In this document: one piece after another, positions 25,966 through 34,762 of the stretch
How the letters are laid out: the number at the start of each line of letters is the position of its first letter
Position numbering within the stretch: the first letter of the stretch is position 1
IMG/VR virus record: IMGVR_UViG_3300044958_000654
Coordinates: 1-47,030 of that record
Length of the DNA stretch: 47,030 bases
Source: a virus
Direction: 5' to 3' (one strand)
Program-made: the position numbers and the translations under genes
The notes under the pieces: generated by a model
Seen by the model: the letters and a program-made list of their open reading frames with translations, nothing else
What the model was told of the DNA's origin: nothing
Databases searched by the model: none

Positions 25966-28900
25966 CTAAATAATGTCACATTTACCACCAGCACAGGCAA
26001 TTGTTTCCATTGGCTTGGTCGTATCTTCTTTCTCAATTAGTTGAGTATAATCAATATCCTTATACTCTCTCTGAAGGTCTAGCCACTTCTTCCAGTTGTT
26101 TACTTCTTTCAAAAGGTAAGTGCATTTTCGAACATCGTCTTCACAATATCTCTTTGCAAATTGCTCGACTCTTCTGACCCAATCGATTTTCTTCTCATAA
26201 ATTTCAGTTTCTTCCTTCCACGCCTGAAGTGCAGCGATGGTGTATTCCTCAGTTGTGTTTTTTTCTAGTTGTGAGTTCTCTGGGAACAAAGGCTCTTCAA
26301 GAGTTTCAAATCCTAAAACAGTGTTGCAGGCTTTCCATAAATCATCTTCAAACGCATGCAAACCACCTACAATCAACCCACTTGCCATCAAAGACCCTTC
26401 TCCATACATTTTAAGAATTTCTCTTGGGGTGTGAACATTTAACATAGGTGCCTGAGTGTAATCTAAATCTCCAGATTGAGGAAGTAAAGCGATTCCTGAA
26501 AAATAGTTTCTGTTTTTGTATATGTAACCAGAAACTTCATCCCACTCTTCAGGGCGAACATTTATCGTATTGGAAACATTGTGTGTCAACCAATCTTGAG
26601 TGCAAAGTTCTTTTTGCTTTCCGCTTTCTACCCAATTGTTATAGGTTGACTTAACGCACTCCAACAAGCTCAACGCAGGCATGTCATTTTTAGTTTTTGC
26701 ACCGTCTGGAACCTCTATGCAAAAAGTTATCACACCATCAGTGCTTTTGTATGCACTCTTTTCTACAGCACAAGGATTGTTTTCCTTGAAATATTGATAA
26801 ACAGGCTCTAAAGAATTTGCTTGAACTCGTCTGAAGTATCTTCTGGCATGATGCGGATGGACTCCGCTTGCACTCCCAAGCATACAGCTAGTTGTTCCTG
26901 CTGGTTTTACACATGTGCATCTTGCGGCTGGATTGATTCCAATTTTAGCAGCCATTTCTTTATTGACTTTAACAACCAACTTTGCCATTTCTCTTTGAGT
27001 CTTAGGATCAAAGATAATGTCAGGATTGTCTTGCATTCCAGTTATAGAGACCCCAAGCAAAGCTTCTCTTTTGACAATGTTTTCTGTAGTTTTTCCGAGA
27101 TAATCAAAACTAGCATATCCTGCCTGCAACGTTCCGATTATAGCCGCTGCTTTCGCTGCTATTTCAAAGTCTTCTTTTGACTTTATTTTTTTACCATTGA
27201 TTTCGCAAAGATTGCAGAACTGCCACCCGCTTTCTCCTGTTTTTTCATCTACAGGCCACATTCCGATTTCAACGCACTGTCCAACTACACAGCCATTTGC
27301 AATAACAGTATTGGTTTTTGGTTGTTTCAAACAAAAAACATCATCGGTAGAATCATACTCGATTGATTCTATTTTTGTTTTAAATCTCTCTGGCTTTCTG
27401 CAATCCTTACCTCGGATTTCCCAAAAACTTTCACAGATTACTTTTTTGCGACCAATCCAATCAACTTTTTCATCAAAAACAATTGCATTTGGTCGGTTCA
27501 TGATCAAGTCATAATTTGCTTTGCAAAAATAATCTTTCTTTCCACCGCTTCCATCGGGAAGAAGTCGATGTCCTTCCTCACGTCTAAGGCAGATGTTTGA
27601 AACTATTCCAAAATTAGAAAGAATATTCTGCACTTCCTGAAGCAATTTTTCATTGCTTTGGTTCAGCCTATAAGAAAGAGTGGCCTTTGTTCCATGGCCT
27701 GACATTTGTGTACTGCCATCTGCAAAAAACAACCCTTGCAAGTATCCTTGAACAAACTCTCTAGAGCCTTGCCAAACACATTCTGGCAGTTTGTTTTTTA
27801 TAGATCGTGGGTTTTCAATTCCAAGAACTTCAACAAGAAATCTATAAAGTCGGCTTCCGCCAATTCTATTTTTGTCTGTTGTTTCGTTTGTTGTTTGATT
27901 AACCCACTCTAAGCAGCCGTATTTTCTACCGCCATTGCTTAGGCTGGGCAATTCCATAATCTCGTCATTTACAACGCTTTGAATAAGCCCTAATTGACCA
28001 AAGTCATCTTCCCAAACATCAATAAATGCTTCGTTGAAAGGTTTGTTGTTTTTTTCTTTCGTGGAAAAAGTACCATCACCAGTGATCATTCCAAGAATAA
28101 GCCCTTGAGAATAAGATCCACGATCTCCCCACGAACCTTCTTCTGATTGAAGGAGAATTTCATCTCCTTCAACCATATCTTTTAGTTGAAGCCTGCCTCT
28201 TGTTGTTGGAAATTCATGATTTAATGTCACTTTGACAGAGTGCCCATGCTTGGTGCGAACCTCATAAATATCTGCATTCTTTTGAGTCAGCTTGACTCTT
28301 GACGCAGGAAGTAATGAAACACCAGTGTTTTCTAAGTTTAATTCATCACCGGCACCAGCCCGATTATCTGCAACCACTTCGTTAAGCTGGCCAGATTTAT
28401 AAAGGCTCTCAATCCCAACGAGTCCATCTTTGGTGGCAATACGTGTATCTTTATGAAAGCACGGATTTGGAAGCTGTTCCGTGCTGTCGCTAAAGTAAAA
28501 ACCTGGCTCTCCAAACTGCTTCACAGCAGTCATAATTTTTTCAAATTCATCTTTTGAAGTTTCGTTTCTTAGCAACAGTGCAGAGTTGTTAGATCGTGCT
28601 CGTTGAGGGTTATCGACAAACCAATTCCCCGTTTTTGCATTAATCATGTCTTCATCGTCTGGTGCGAAAATGCAAATGGTTGCAGATCTACGAACGCCAC
28701 CAGACAAAACCGCATCACTAGCGTGCATAATTACATCATATGCATCGATTGTCCTCAGACGTGTGTGGCCTTGCTTTACACGCTCATCAAGCATTTCCCT
28801 AATCGTTTTCAAAGCTTGTATCAGAGGTTCTGGACCAGGAGCTTTTCCAACTCCTGATGCCAAATGTGCTCCTTTGGGTCTGATTTGAGAAAAGTCAAAT

Positions 28901-29433
28901 TTAACATTGCATCCTTTCCAGTCGAGGTAGTCAGGATGAGGCATATAAGTGGCCAGCAAAATTCCTAGTGAATCTGCCCAGCCTTCAATTGTATCTGGGA
29001 CTGTGAATATTCTTTCTTTACGGGAACTGAGTCCACGTTCACCATTTAAATTTTCCACAAAGTCGGGTAGTTTTCCAATGTGGTGTTTTTGAACAGAAAA
29101 TCCTGTTCCACATCCACAAAGCAAAAGCCAAAAGCACTCTTGAAAAAATCTCATCCGATCACAAAAAGAAACAGTGCAATTATACATTCTTGCATTTTTC
29201 TTTTCTATGGGAGTGCCTCCGAACTGCAATGCTCTTTGTGATCCTAATACTCTTTTATCTTTAGAAATCTTAAACGCCCACCTAATGTCTTCTTCAACTT
29301 CTGGGTACTTCCTAATGTGCATGTCTTCGACTCTACCGCTCGCTTCATTCCATGTTTCTCTTCTTATTTCTTTTTTGTTGTAACGTGCGTATTTTGAATA
29401 ATACGTATAATCTTGCAATGCACGAATTGACAT
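25966..29433 (-). CDS. nrdJ: Class II (B12-type) ribonucleotide reductase with intein
   Basis: A 1155-aa precursor; removing the 395-aa intein leaves 760 aa, the usual size of monomeric adenosylcobalamin-dependent reductases. Visible: NCTVSFCDRMRFFQECFWLL, CGCGTGFSVQKHHIGKLP, GCNVKFDFSQIRPKGAHLAS and GGVRRSATICIFAPDDEDM. The catalytic NPC-VEIGMW is formed only after splicing. Then come ARCTCVKPAGTTSCMLGSAS and a C-terminal redox pair (Cys1147 and Cys1152, CAGGKC). No small NrdB subunit gene is in the window. An AAGAGGA site precedes the ATG. The enzyme supplies dNTPs for replication. Confidence 0.93.
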   Translation of the reverse strand: MSIRALQDYTYYSKYARYNKKEIRRETWNEASGRVEDMHIRKYPEVEEDIRWAFKISKDKRVLGSQRALQFGGTPIEKKNARMYNCTVSFCDRMRFFQECFWLLLCGCGTGFSVQKHHIGKLPDFVENLNGERGLSSRKERIFTVPDTIEGWADSLGILLATYMPHPDYLDWKGCNVKFDFSQIRPKGAHLASGVGKAPGPEPLIQALKTIREMLDERVKQGHTRLRTIDAYDVIMHASDAVLSGGVRRSATICIFAPDDEDMINAKTGNWFVDNPQRARSNNSALLLRNETSKDEFEKIMTAVKQFGEPGFYFSDSTEQLPNPCFHKDTRIATKDGLVGIESLYKSGQLNEVVADNRAGAGDELNLENTGVSLLPASRVKLTQKNADIYEVRTKHGHSVKVTLNHEFPTTRGRLQLKDMVEGDEILLQSEEGSWGDRGSYSQGLILGMITGDGTFSTKEKNNKPFNEAFIDVWEDDFGQLGLIQSVVNDEIMELPSLSNGGRKYGCLEWVNQTTNETTDKNRIGGSRLYRFLVEVLGIENPRSIKNKLPECVWQGSREFVQGYLQGLFFADGSTQMSGHGTKATLSYRLNQSNEKLLQEVQNILSNFGIVSNICLRREEGHRLLPDGSGGKKDYFCKANYDLIMNRPNAIVFDEKVDWIGRKKVICESFWEIRGKDCRKPERFKTKIESIEYDSTDDVFCLKQPKTNTVIANGCVVGQCVEIGMWPVDEKTGESGWQFCNLCEINGKKIKSKEDFEIAAKAAAIIGTLQAGYASFDYLGKTTENIVKREALLGVSITGMQDNPDIIFDPKTQREMAKLVVKVNKEMAAKIGINPAARCTCVKPAGTTSCMLGSASGVHPHHARRYFRRVQANSLEPVYQYFKENNPCAVEKSAYKSTDGVITFCIEVPDGAKTKNDMPALSLLECVKSTYNNWVESGKQKELCTQDWLTHNVSNTINVRPEEWDEVSGYIYKNRNYFSGIALLPQSGDLDYTQAPMLNVHTPREILKMYGEGSLMASGLIVGGLHAFEDDLWKACNTVLGFETLEEPLFPENSQLEKNTTEEYTIAALQAWKEETEIYEKKIDWVRRVEQFAKRYCEDDVRKCTYLLKEVNNWKKWLDLQREYKDIDYTQLIEKEDTTKPMETIACAGGKCDII
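27277..28461 (-). mobile_element. Intein with LAGLIDADG homing endonuclease, in the RNR active site
   Basis: Residues 325-719 of the precursor (395 aa). It begins Cys325 (CFHKDTRIATKDGLVGIESL, block A). The block B motif TLNHEFPTTRG follows. Two LAGLIDADG-type motifs are seen, LILGMITGDG (about 446-454) and LQGLFFADG (about 565-573). The end reads NTVIANGCVVGQ, followed by Cys720. The last residue is Gln rather than the usual Asn, and His is absent from the penultimate position (Gly). Inteins ending in Gln are known in some viral reductases. Insertion is between P324 and the catalytic Cys of NPCxEI. Confidence 0.92.
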
Positions 29434-29542
29434 ATTTTGTCCTCTTTTTTTTCTTTTAAAAATTATTTAAGTTTTATATTTGAGTGTATGGGGAACATTA
29501 TCTAAAGCTTATGATTTGTTTTTTTATAAAAAAAAATCATTA

Positions 29543-31576
29543 TTAATTACGGTCATCACAGAGCGTTGTGAATCCGTTAATTTTCTTTAAATTAATACTT
29601 TTACAACCAGATAACATGTCCAATAAATCATGGTCATGAGTTGTAACAAAGACTTGTTTATGATTCGATAGTTCGACAATCATATTGTAGACGCCTTGGA
29701 CACCAATTGGGTCGATGTTTGTGGTAACTTCATCCAAAAATACTAAAGATGGTGAAGCCCCAGAGTTAAGCATCATGACGTGTGCAAACGCTTGAGAAAC
29801 AGCTAAATTAAGCCTTCTCCTTTCGCCGCCGCTCATTGCGTAGTAAACAAAAGGATCGCCATCTTTTGGATTTCTATCAATGGTTTCTTCAAACTGATTG
29901 TTGAAAGATAAAGAAATTTTTCCATCAATTAAAAATTGTAACCAATGGGACACTCTAGAGTTAAGTGCTGGCACTATGCCGTCTACTACAATCTTCCTAA
30001 TTCCAGAATCTCCAAAAGCTTTAACCCAGAATTCATAGTAAGGCAATTCTTTCTCAGCTTTTTTCAATTCTGTTCTTTTAGATAAACATTCCTTTTCTTT
30101 GCTTAAAAACTCTTCTTTACATCTCTTGATGATTGCTTCATAGGGAGACGTTCCTTTTATTTGCTCTTCTATATTTACTATTTGTTTTTTTGATTCATCT
30201 ATTTTAGAAGTTAAAACCGCTGTTTGAACATCGCCTTCTGGCTTTTCTATCTTCTCTAAGATAGATCTTCTATTTCTAAAGTCGTCTATCTGCTTTGAAT
30301 GTAAACGATAATGGTTTTGTCCAGTATTTATGCTTTCGTTTATTTTAGATATCGAAGATTCTTGTTTTTGAAAAGCCGCATCTTCTGTGTTCTTTTGCGT
30401 TGTGAGATTGTTTATCTCTGAATTCTTCGATGATATAATCTCTTTACATGAATCTACTAAAGAAATGTAATTTTCTTCTTTGACAAATCCCAAGCATGTG
30501 GGGCATTTGGTGTCCTTCTTAGATTCATAATTTTCTATAGTTTTTTCATTTTTAGAAACTTCTCGTTGCAAAGATGCTATAGAGCTTGATAGTGAGTTTA
30601 TTTTATTAAACGAATCATTTTTTAAAACAGATTCAGAATTTAACTTTTCGGTAGCCTTGTCCAACAAAGTCTTAACCTTTGCTAGAACTGAATCTTTTTC
30701 TTTAATTGACAAATCAATGGTCTCTATTTCCTCTTGGGCACTTCTGTATTCATTAATCGCATCGCCCAAATCCGTTTCGGCTAATTTTAACTTTGTTTTT
30801 TCTATAAAAGCCTTTAATGTGACTATCTCTTGTTCTTTATCTTTTTTCCAAGATACTTCTTCTTCTTTCGCTTGCTTTAACCTATTGTCGCACGATGTTT
30901 TATCACCAAGAACTCGATCATACTCAGATGAAATTAATTTTATATTTTCTTTAAATTCATTTCTAGACTTTTTAGCGGTCTCAGAATAATGCCTATATTT
31001 GTCTAAGCTTAATAAGTTTTCTACGATTTGACGTTTAGTTGGAGTATCGCATTCTAAAAAAGATCCAGAGTTATTGTCTGTAAAGACAGCCACATTGACA
31101 AATGTTTGATAGTTTAAACCAATCTTTTCTTCTATTAACTTCTGAGTAGCGGGCATGCCTCCTAAAGAAATCTCATGTTGGTCTGCCCATCCTTCATTAT
31201 CAATTTGACTCCAATCTCCGTCTGGAGACTCCCAAATTCTCAATGAATCAGGCTTTCTAGTTCTAATAACTCTAAAGTTATCCCATCTGGCCTCTGTTCT
31301 TAATTTCTTCCCAGTCTTATTATTAATCACATTATTGTGACTTAATTTGTTGGGTTGCTTTATTGTTTTGCCATAAAGGGTATACACAATCGTTTCTGGT
31401 ATTGAGGACTTCCCAACGCCATTTGAAGACACTTTCTCTTCTTCTTCGAAAACATCCATGTTTTCTCCACGAATCAAAATGATATTTCCGTATTCTGTAA
31501 GGTCTACCTCAATACCTTCAGGCCCAAAACAAAGAAAGTTTTGTGCTGCAACAAAGTTAAATTTCAGATCTATCAT
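29543..31576 (-). CDS. Recombination endonuclease subunit, gp46-like (SbcC/Rad50)
   Basis: A 677-aa SMC-like ATPase (T4 gp46 is 560 aa). Walker A is SSNGVGKSS at residues 50-58. Long coiled coils flank a zinc hook CPTC (Cys358 and Cys361). The ABC signature is MSGGERRRLNLAVSQAFAHV, Walker B is SLVFLDEVTTNID, and the switch His is in TTHDHDLLDML. With gp47 it forms an exonuclease complex for recombination-dependent replication. Its ATG overlaps the stop of the glycosyltransferase-like gene, so the gp47, transferase and gp46 genes are one operon. Confidence 0.95.
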   Translation of the reverse strand: MIDLKFNFVAAQNFLCFGPEGIEVDLTEYGNIILIRGENMDVFEEEEKVSSNGVGKSSIPETIVYTLYGKTIKQPNKLSHNNVINNKTGKKLRTEARWDNFRVIRTRKPDSLRIWESPDGDWSQIDNEGWADQHEISLGGMPATQKLIEEKIGLNYQTFVNVAVFTDNNSGSFLECDTPTKRQIVENLLSLDKYRHYSETAKKSRNEFKENIKLISSEYDRVLGDKTSCDNRLKQAKEEEVSWKKDKEQEIVTLKAFIEKTKLKLAETDLGDAINEYRSAQEEIETIDLSIKEKDSVLAKVKTLLDKATEKLNSESVLKNDSFNKINSLSSSIASLQREVSKNEKTIENYESKKDTKCPTCLGFVKEENYISLVDSCKEIISSKNSEINNLTTQKNTEDAAFQKQESSISKINESINTGQNHYRLHSKQIDDFRNRRSILEKIEKPEGDVQTAVLTSKIDESKKQIVNIEEQIKGTSPYEAIIKRCKEEFLSKEKECLSKRTELKKAEKELPYYEFWVKAFGDSGIRKIVVDGIVPALNSRVSHWLQFLIDGKISLSFNNQFEETIDRNPKDGDPFVYYAMSGGERRRLNLAVSQAFAHVMMLNSGASPSLVFLDEVTTNIDPIGVQGVYNMIVELSNHKQVFVTTHDHDLLDMLSGCKSINLKKINGFTTLCDDRN

Positions 31577-32445
31577 GAATACATCTCCATTATTTCATCT
31601 CTATATTGGGTTCTTTCCCATTGGTGGAAAGCAAAGTAAGGCATATCCGTTTCAGAATTGTAAACTAATCCGTCTTTTTTCATTTTTGTACATTCAACCC
31701 ACCCTTGCTTAACGCCTTCTCCTGTCAAGCAAAACGGATCGTCTTGAGGATAATAAAGCTTGTAAATGGGGTCTTTCTCTAAAAAGAAATAAAGATAATT
31801 AAGAGTTGCCTGTTCACTTAATTTTGTAACAGTTCTGATAGAATTTGACCACATTAATAAACATAGATTTTTCAATTCTTCTGGACTTCCTGCGATGAAT
31901 CCAGAATTAATTATTGGCCTTTTAATAAAAGGCATTTTGAATTCATCTACATTCATTTGCAGTCGAATTTGATTCTGAGAATTCCATTCGCTTTTGTAGT
32001 GGACACTTCCCTCGCAACACAAAAGAACGTATTTCTCAAGTTCTTGGTGGCTCATTGATTGTTCTTCACCCAGATTCGTGAATGGCCTGTCACCTTCTGC
32101 ACAAAGTTGCCTCATGTAAAAGTAGTCAGAAGGATTTTTTTGGAAGAGTACGTCTTTTGAGTCTGTCATTATGATGTTGTCATAATTGTCCCCGTTCTTT
32201 ATTAGCCATTCATAAAGCAGTAAAAACCTGTCTCTTACAACCAAATGAACTCTATCTTTCTCCGTCATCACTATCTTGTAGTCCATTGACAAAAATTTGT
32301 CATGGATTTCATCATCGAGATCGTGACTAAACAGAACAACGTCGCCCTTGAAGCCAGATCTTCTAATAGAGTTTAGAAATATATTGAATTCCGGTAAGCG
32401 GCAGAAATCGTAACCACTAGCCCAAGAAATTATTGCGTCTTTCAT
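31573..32445 (-). CDS. Glycosyltransferase-like (GT-A fold) protein between gp46 and gp47
   Basis: A 290-aa product. The N-terminal strand-helix pattern (AIISWASGYDFCRLPEFNIF, GDVVLFSHDLDDEIHDKF) and NIIMTDSKDVLFQ, whose DSKD could act as a DxD-type metal site, suggest a GT-A nucleotide-sugar transferase. Later segments INSGFIAGSPEELKNLCLLM and SEQATLNYLYFFLEKDP match family 8-like transferases in pattern. The acceptor is unknown. It is inserted in the recombination operon, 9 bases after gp47 and overlapping gp46 by 4. Confidence 0.7.
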   Translation of the reverse strand: MKDAIISWASGYDFCRLPEFNIFLNSIRRSGFKGDVVLFSHDLDDEIHDKFLSMDYKIVMTEKDRVHLVVRDRFLLLYEWLIKNGDNYDNIIMTDSKDVLFQKNPSDYFYMRQLCAEGDRPFTNLGEEQSMSHQELEKYVLLCCEGSVHYKSEWNSQNQIRLQMNVDEFKMPFIKRPIINSGFIAGSPEELKNLCLLMWSNSIRTVTKLSEQATLNYLYFFLEKDPIYKLYYPQDDPFCLTGEGVKQGWVECTKMKKDGLVYNSETDMPYFAFHQWERTQYRDEIMEMYS

Positions 32446-32454
32446 TTTAAAATC

Positions 32455-33579
32455 TTACTCTGACTGTAATATATTCTTACCAATTTCTAGCAGATGTTCT
32501 TTTTCCAGTGTGTCCAAACCAGAACCCTTCTCTACTTCATCAACGTATTGATCTAACATTTCTTCTTCTTTGAACAAAATAGCCTTAGCATCCTCGACTA
32601 TGTGTTCTTCTTTTTTCTTTGATGATTGCTGAATTTCCAAACTGCCGACATCGTTGTCTTCAGTCAGCTTTTGCCTCATCTCTATAGTTTTAGAATCAGA
32701 TATATCTTCCACAAGAACTCTGATAAAATTATTATCTAAAACATATTTTTCCAAATCGGCTTCTGGAATTATAAAATGCTGAGGACTGAATGTGTTTCTG
32801 ATATATTCTTTGTCGTTGTTTTTTAAATCGAATTGGACTATGTGTTTGTGTTGAAAAGCCTCTCCAAAACTCAACTGCAAAGGGCTTCCTATGTACTCAG
32901 TATTGAAATCCAACTGTTGCTCTGCGTGGTAGTGTCCTAGAAATACCTGATTCCATCCGTCAAATATTTTAGTGTCAACTTTGATCATGTCTCCATCGTG
33001 TTCAATTGAAACTTCTGAACGAGTTCCGTGGAGTCTGTTCCAGACAGCATTATCAATTGCTATATGCCCGACTAAAACTTTGTTCTCAGACTTATTTTCT
33101 ATTTTTCCAAGATCTTCAGGCGGATTGTGCGTGTACGGAAGAAAGCTAACCTGAAATTCTTCTCCCTCAGAGTTCGAGCAAATAGTTCGAGTACAGGGTT
33201 CTGAAATAATTTCAACGCCATCTATAGCAGCAAGGGGGTACACGCTAGACACATCATGTTTTTTAAGGTGCCACAAATCATGATTGCCCAACAAAAGCCA
33301 AATTTTGGCTTCGCCGTTGCCCTTTCTCCATTCTGATATCTTTTTGTCAAATATCTCGAATGTTCGCTGATAAGTTAAGACATCTATTTTTTGCCTGTCA
33401 TGGAAAAGATCGCCGCCAAAGAGAATGTTTTCAATTCCTCGTTCGATGGCAGTATCGAAAACCCATTCCAAAACTTTTAGACAATCCTCAAGACGTTCTG
33501 TTTTTCGCTTGTGAGGATGGATATGCAAATCAGAAAACAGCAAAACTCTTCCAACTGCATTGGGGGTTTTGTCCACCAT
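32455..33579 (-). CDS. Recombination endonuclease subunit, gp47-like (SbcD/Mre11)
   Basis: A 374-aa calcineurin-type phosphoesterase. Metal ligands are seen in order: LLFSDLHIHPHK (residues 13-24), ILFGGDLFHDR, WLLLGNHDLWHL, VLVGHIAI and FLGHYHAE. It partners gp46 in processing DNA ends. The C-terminal 110 residues are charged and helical (DSKTIEMRQKLTEDN and beyond), as in the Mre11 Rad50-binding region. First gene of the operon; a TTTAAATA element lies upstream, beyond the ATG. Confidence 0.95.
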   Translation of the reverse strand: MVDKTPNAVGRVLLFSDLHIHPHKRKTERLEDCLKVLEWVFDTAIERGIENILFGGDLFHDRQKIDVLTYQRTFEIFDKKISEWRKGNGEAKIWLLLGNHDLWHLKKHDVSSVYPLAAIDGVEIISEPCTRTICSNSEGEEFQVSFLPYTHNPPEDLGKIENKSENKVLVGHIAIDNAVWNRLHGTRSEVSIEHDGDMIKVDTKIFDGWNQVFLGHYHAEQQLDFNTEYIGSPLQLSFGEAFQHKHIVQFDLKNNDKEYIRNTFSPQHFIIPEADLEKYVLDNNFIRVLVEDISDSKTIEMRQKLTEDNDVGSLEIQQSSKKKEEHIVEDAKAILFKEEEMLDQYVDEVEKGSGLDTLEKEHLLEIGKNILQSE

Positions 33580-33611
33580 ATATCACCACTAGTAAAAAAT
33601 AATATGTTTAT

Positions 33612-34040
33612 TTAAAGCTGAGGATTCTCAACTTGACCAGTGGGGGCCATTCCCGGTTCTTGCTGTTGAGGGGAACTTAACATATCTAAATTTTCTTGTC
33701 CAGATTGATCTACTTCTTTTTCTTTTTCTTTTTCTTCATCTTCTTTATCGTTAACAGGCTCTCCATTTAATATTTTATCTAAAACATCCCAAACAGAATT
33801 AGGTTTAAATTGTATTGGTGGTTGAACGCCGCCTGGTGCTCCTCCACCCATCCCTCCCATAGGGTCCATTGGGGGTGCTCCTCCACCCATCCCTCCCATA
33901 GGGTCCATTGGGGGTGCTCCACCCATAGGGTCCATCGGCATTCCACCGCCCATAGGGTCTCCCATCGGCATTCCACCGCCCATAGGGTCTCCCATCGGTG
34001 CCATATCTTCTTCTGATACAATAAAGTCTTTAAAATTCAT
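33612..34040 (-). CDS. Gly/Met/Pro-repeat protein with capsid-targeting-like leader
   Basis: A 142-aa product. The start MNFKDFIVSEEDMAPMGDPM fits the shared leader. The middle (residues 12-75) consists of imperfect MGGGMPMGDP and GGAPPMDPMG units, and the C-terminal half is acidic (EDEEKEKEKEVD). There is no enzyme domain. A CATAAATAAT element lies 5 bases before the ATG. It may be an internal head or disordered virion protein. Confidence 0.65.
   Translation of the reverse strand: MNFKDFIVSEEDMAPMGDPMGGGMPMGDPMGGGMPMDPMGGAPPMDPMGGMGGGAPPMDPMGGMGGGAPGGVQPPIQFKPNSVWDVLDKILNGEPVNDKEDEEKEKEKEVDQSGQENLDMLSSPQQQEPGMAPTGQVENPQL
33829..34011 (-). repeat. Imperfect Gly-Met-Pro coding repeats
   Basis: Two alternating unit types, about 30 to 36 bp each, encode GGMGGGAPPMDPM and GGGMPMGDPM stretches. 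Frames on the opposite strand (His/Ser-rich) are artefacts of the repeat. Confidence 0.8.
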
Positions 34041-34045
34041 GATAC

Positions 34046-34055
34046 ATTATTTATG
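34046..34055 (-). promoter_or_regulatory. Late promoter candidate CATAAATAAT
   Basis: This decamer on the minus strand lies 5 bases upstream of the ATG at 34040. The same decamer precedes the PAP2/ArdC gene. It is one base from the T4 late consensus TATAAATA. The distance is so short that a transcript would start near the ATG. Confidence 0.45.
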
Positions 34056-34099
34056 ATTAAAATCGAAATTCTACTAATTTAAAATCGAAGGATCTAAAA

Positions 34100-34762
34100 A
34101 TGAACAATAAAATAAAAGCCCTATTAAATATCAACGACCCAAGGATGAATTCTTCTCGTCTAATGAACCATTACCACCTTGTTACTCAAGTGCTGGAATA
34201 TGGCGTGGAAGGCGATGTTGCTGAATTGGGGACATGCGACGGATTATCCACAAGAGTAATAGCGGCAGTAATGGAGTGGCAAAAATCTGACAAAGATCTA
34301 TATCTACTTGATTCATTTCAAGGATTGCCTGATTTTTCCGAAAAAGACAAGCCTAGCCGAGGTGGTCCATGGAAATACGAAAATCATCCTTGGGCAAAAC
34401 CCGGCATGTTTGCAACATCACCAGACGTTCTTCTTAAAAATCTTTCGGTATTCGATCTATTAGGATGCAAAAAAGTAATTCCAGGCTGGTTTGAAAATAC
34501 AGTTCCAAAACATCTTCCCGATCAAATATGTTTTGCACATTTAGACGGAGACTTGTATGAATCTATTAAGACAAGCATTGAAGGCGTCTATCCTAGACTG
34601 ACAAAGGGTTCTGTTTGCGTGATAGATGACTATGGTTTAATAGATTTTCCTGGAGCAAAAGAAGCCGTGGATGAATTTTTAAACGACAAACCAGAAACAA
34701 TAAATGATTTAAATGTAAAAACACTTCAAGGATCAGTACATGCCTATTTCAGGAAAAAGTAA
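34100..34762 (+). CDS. TylF/MycF-family O-methyltransferase
   Basis: A 220-aa SAM-dependent methyltransferase. Motif I is GDVAELGTCDGLSTRVIAAV (residues 38-57), followed by DLYLLDSFQGLPDFS, CFAHLDGDLYESIKTSIEGV (with the metal-binding DxD) and KGSVCVIDDYGLIDFPGAKE. TylF-type enzymes methylate hydroxyls of sugars. It overlaps the next gene, a glycosyltransferase-like protein, by 23 bases, which fits modification of a glycan. An AAGGA site lies 9 bases before the ATG. Confidence 0.88.
   Translation: MNNKIKALLNINDPRMNSSRLMNHYHLVTQVLEYGVEGDVAELGTCDGLSTRVIAAVMEWQKSDKDLYLLDSFQGLPDFSEKDKPSRGGPWKYENHPWAKPGMFATSPDVLLKNLSVFDLLGCKKVIPGWFENTVPKHLPDQICFAHLDGDLYESIKTSIEGVYPRLTKGSVCVIDDYGLIDFPGAKEAVDEFLNDKPETINDLNVKTLQGSVHAYFRKK

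Noticed and set aside
29480-29542. AT-only inverted repeat after the gp46 gene as a terminator
   Set aside because: The stem consists of A and T runs with a weak core, so it is too unstable to call with confidence.
33779-34021. Trp- and His-rich frames in the Gly/Met repeat region
   Set aside because: They are alternative frames of a repeat already coded by the leader-bearing Gly/Met/Pro protein.
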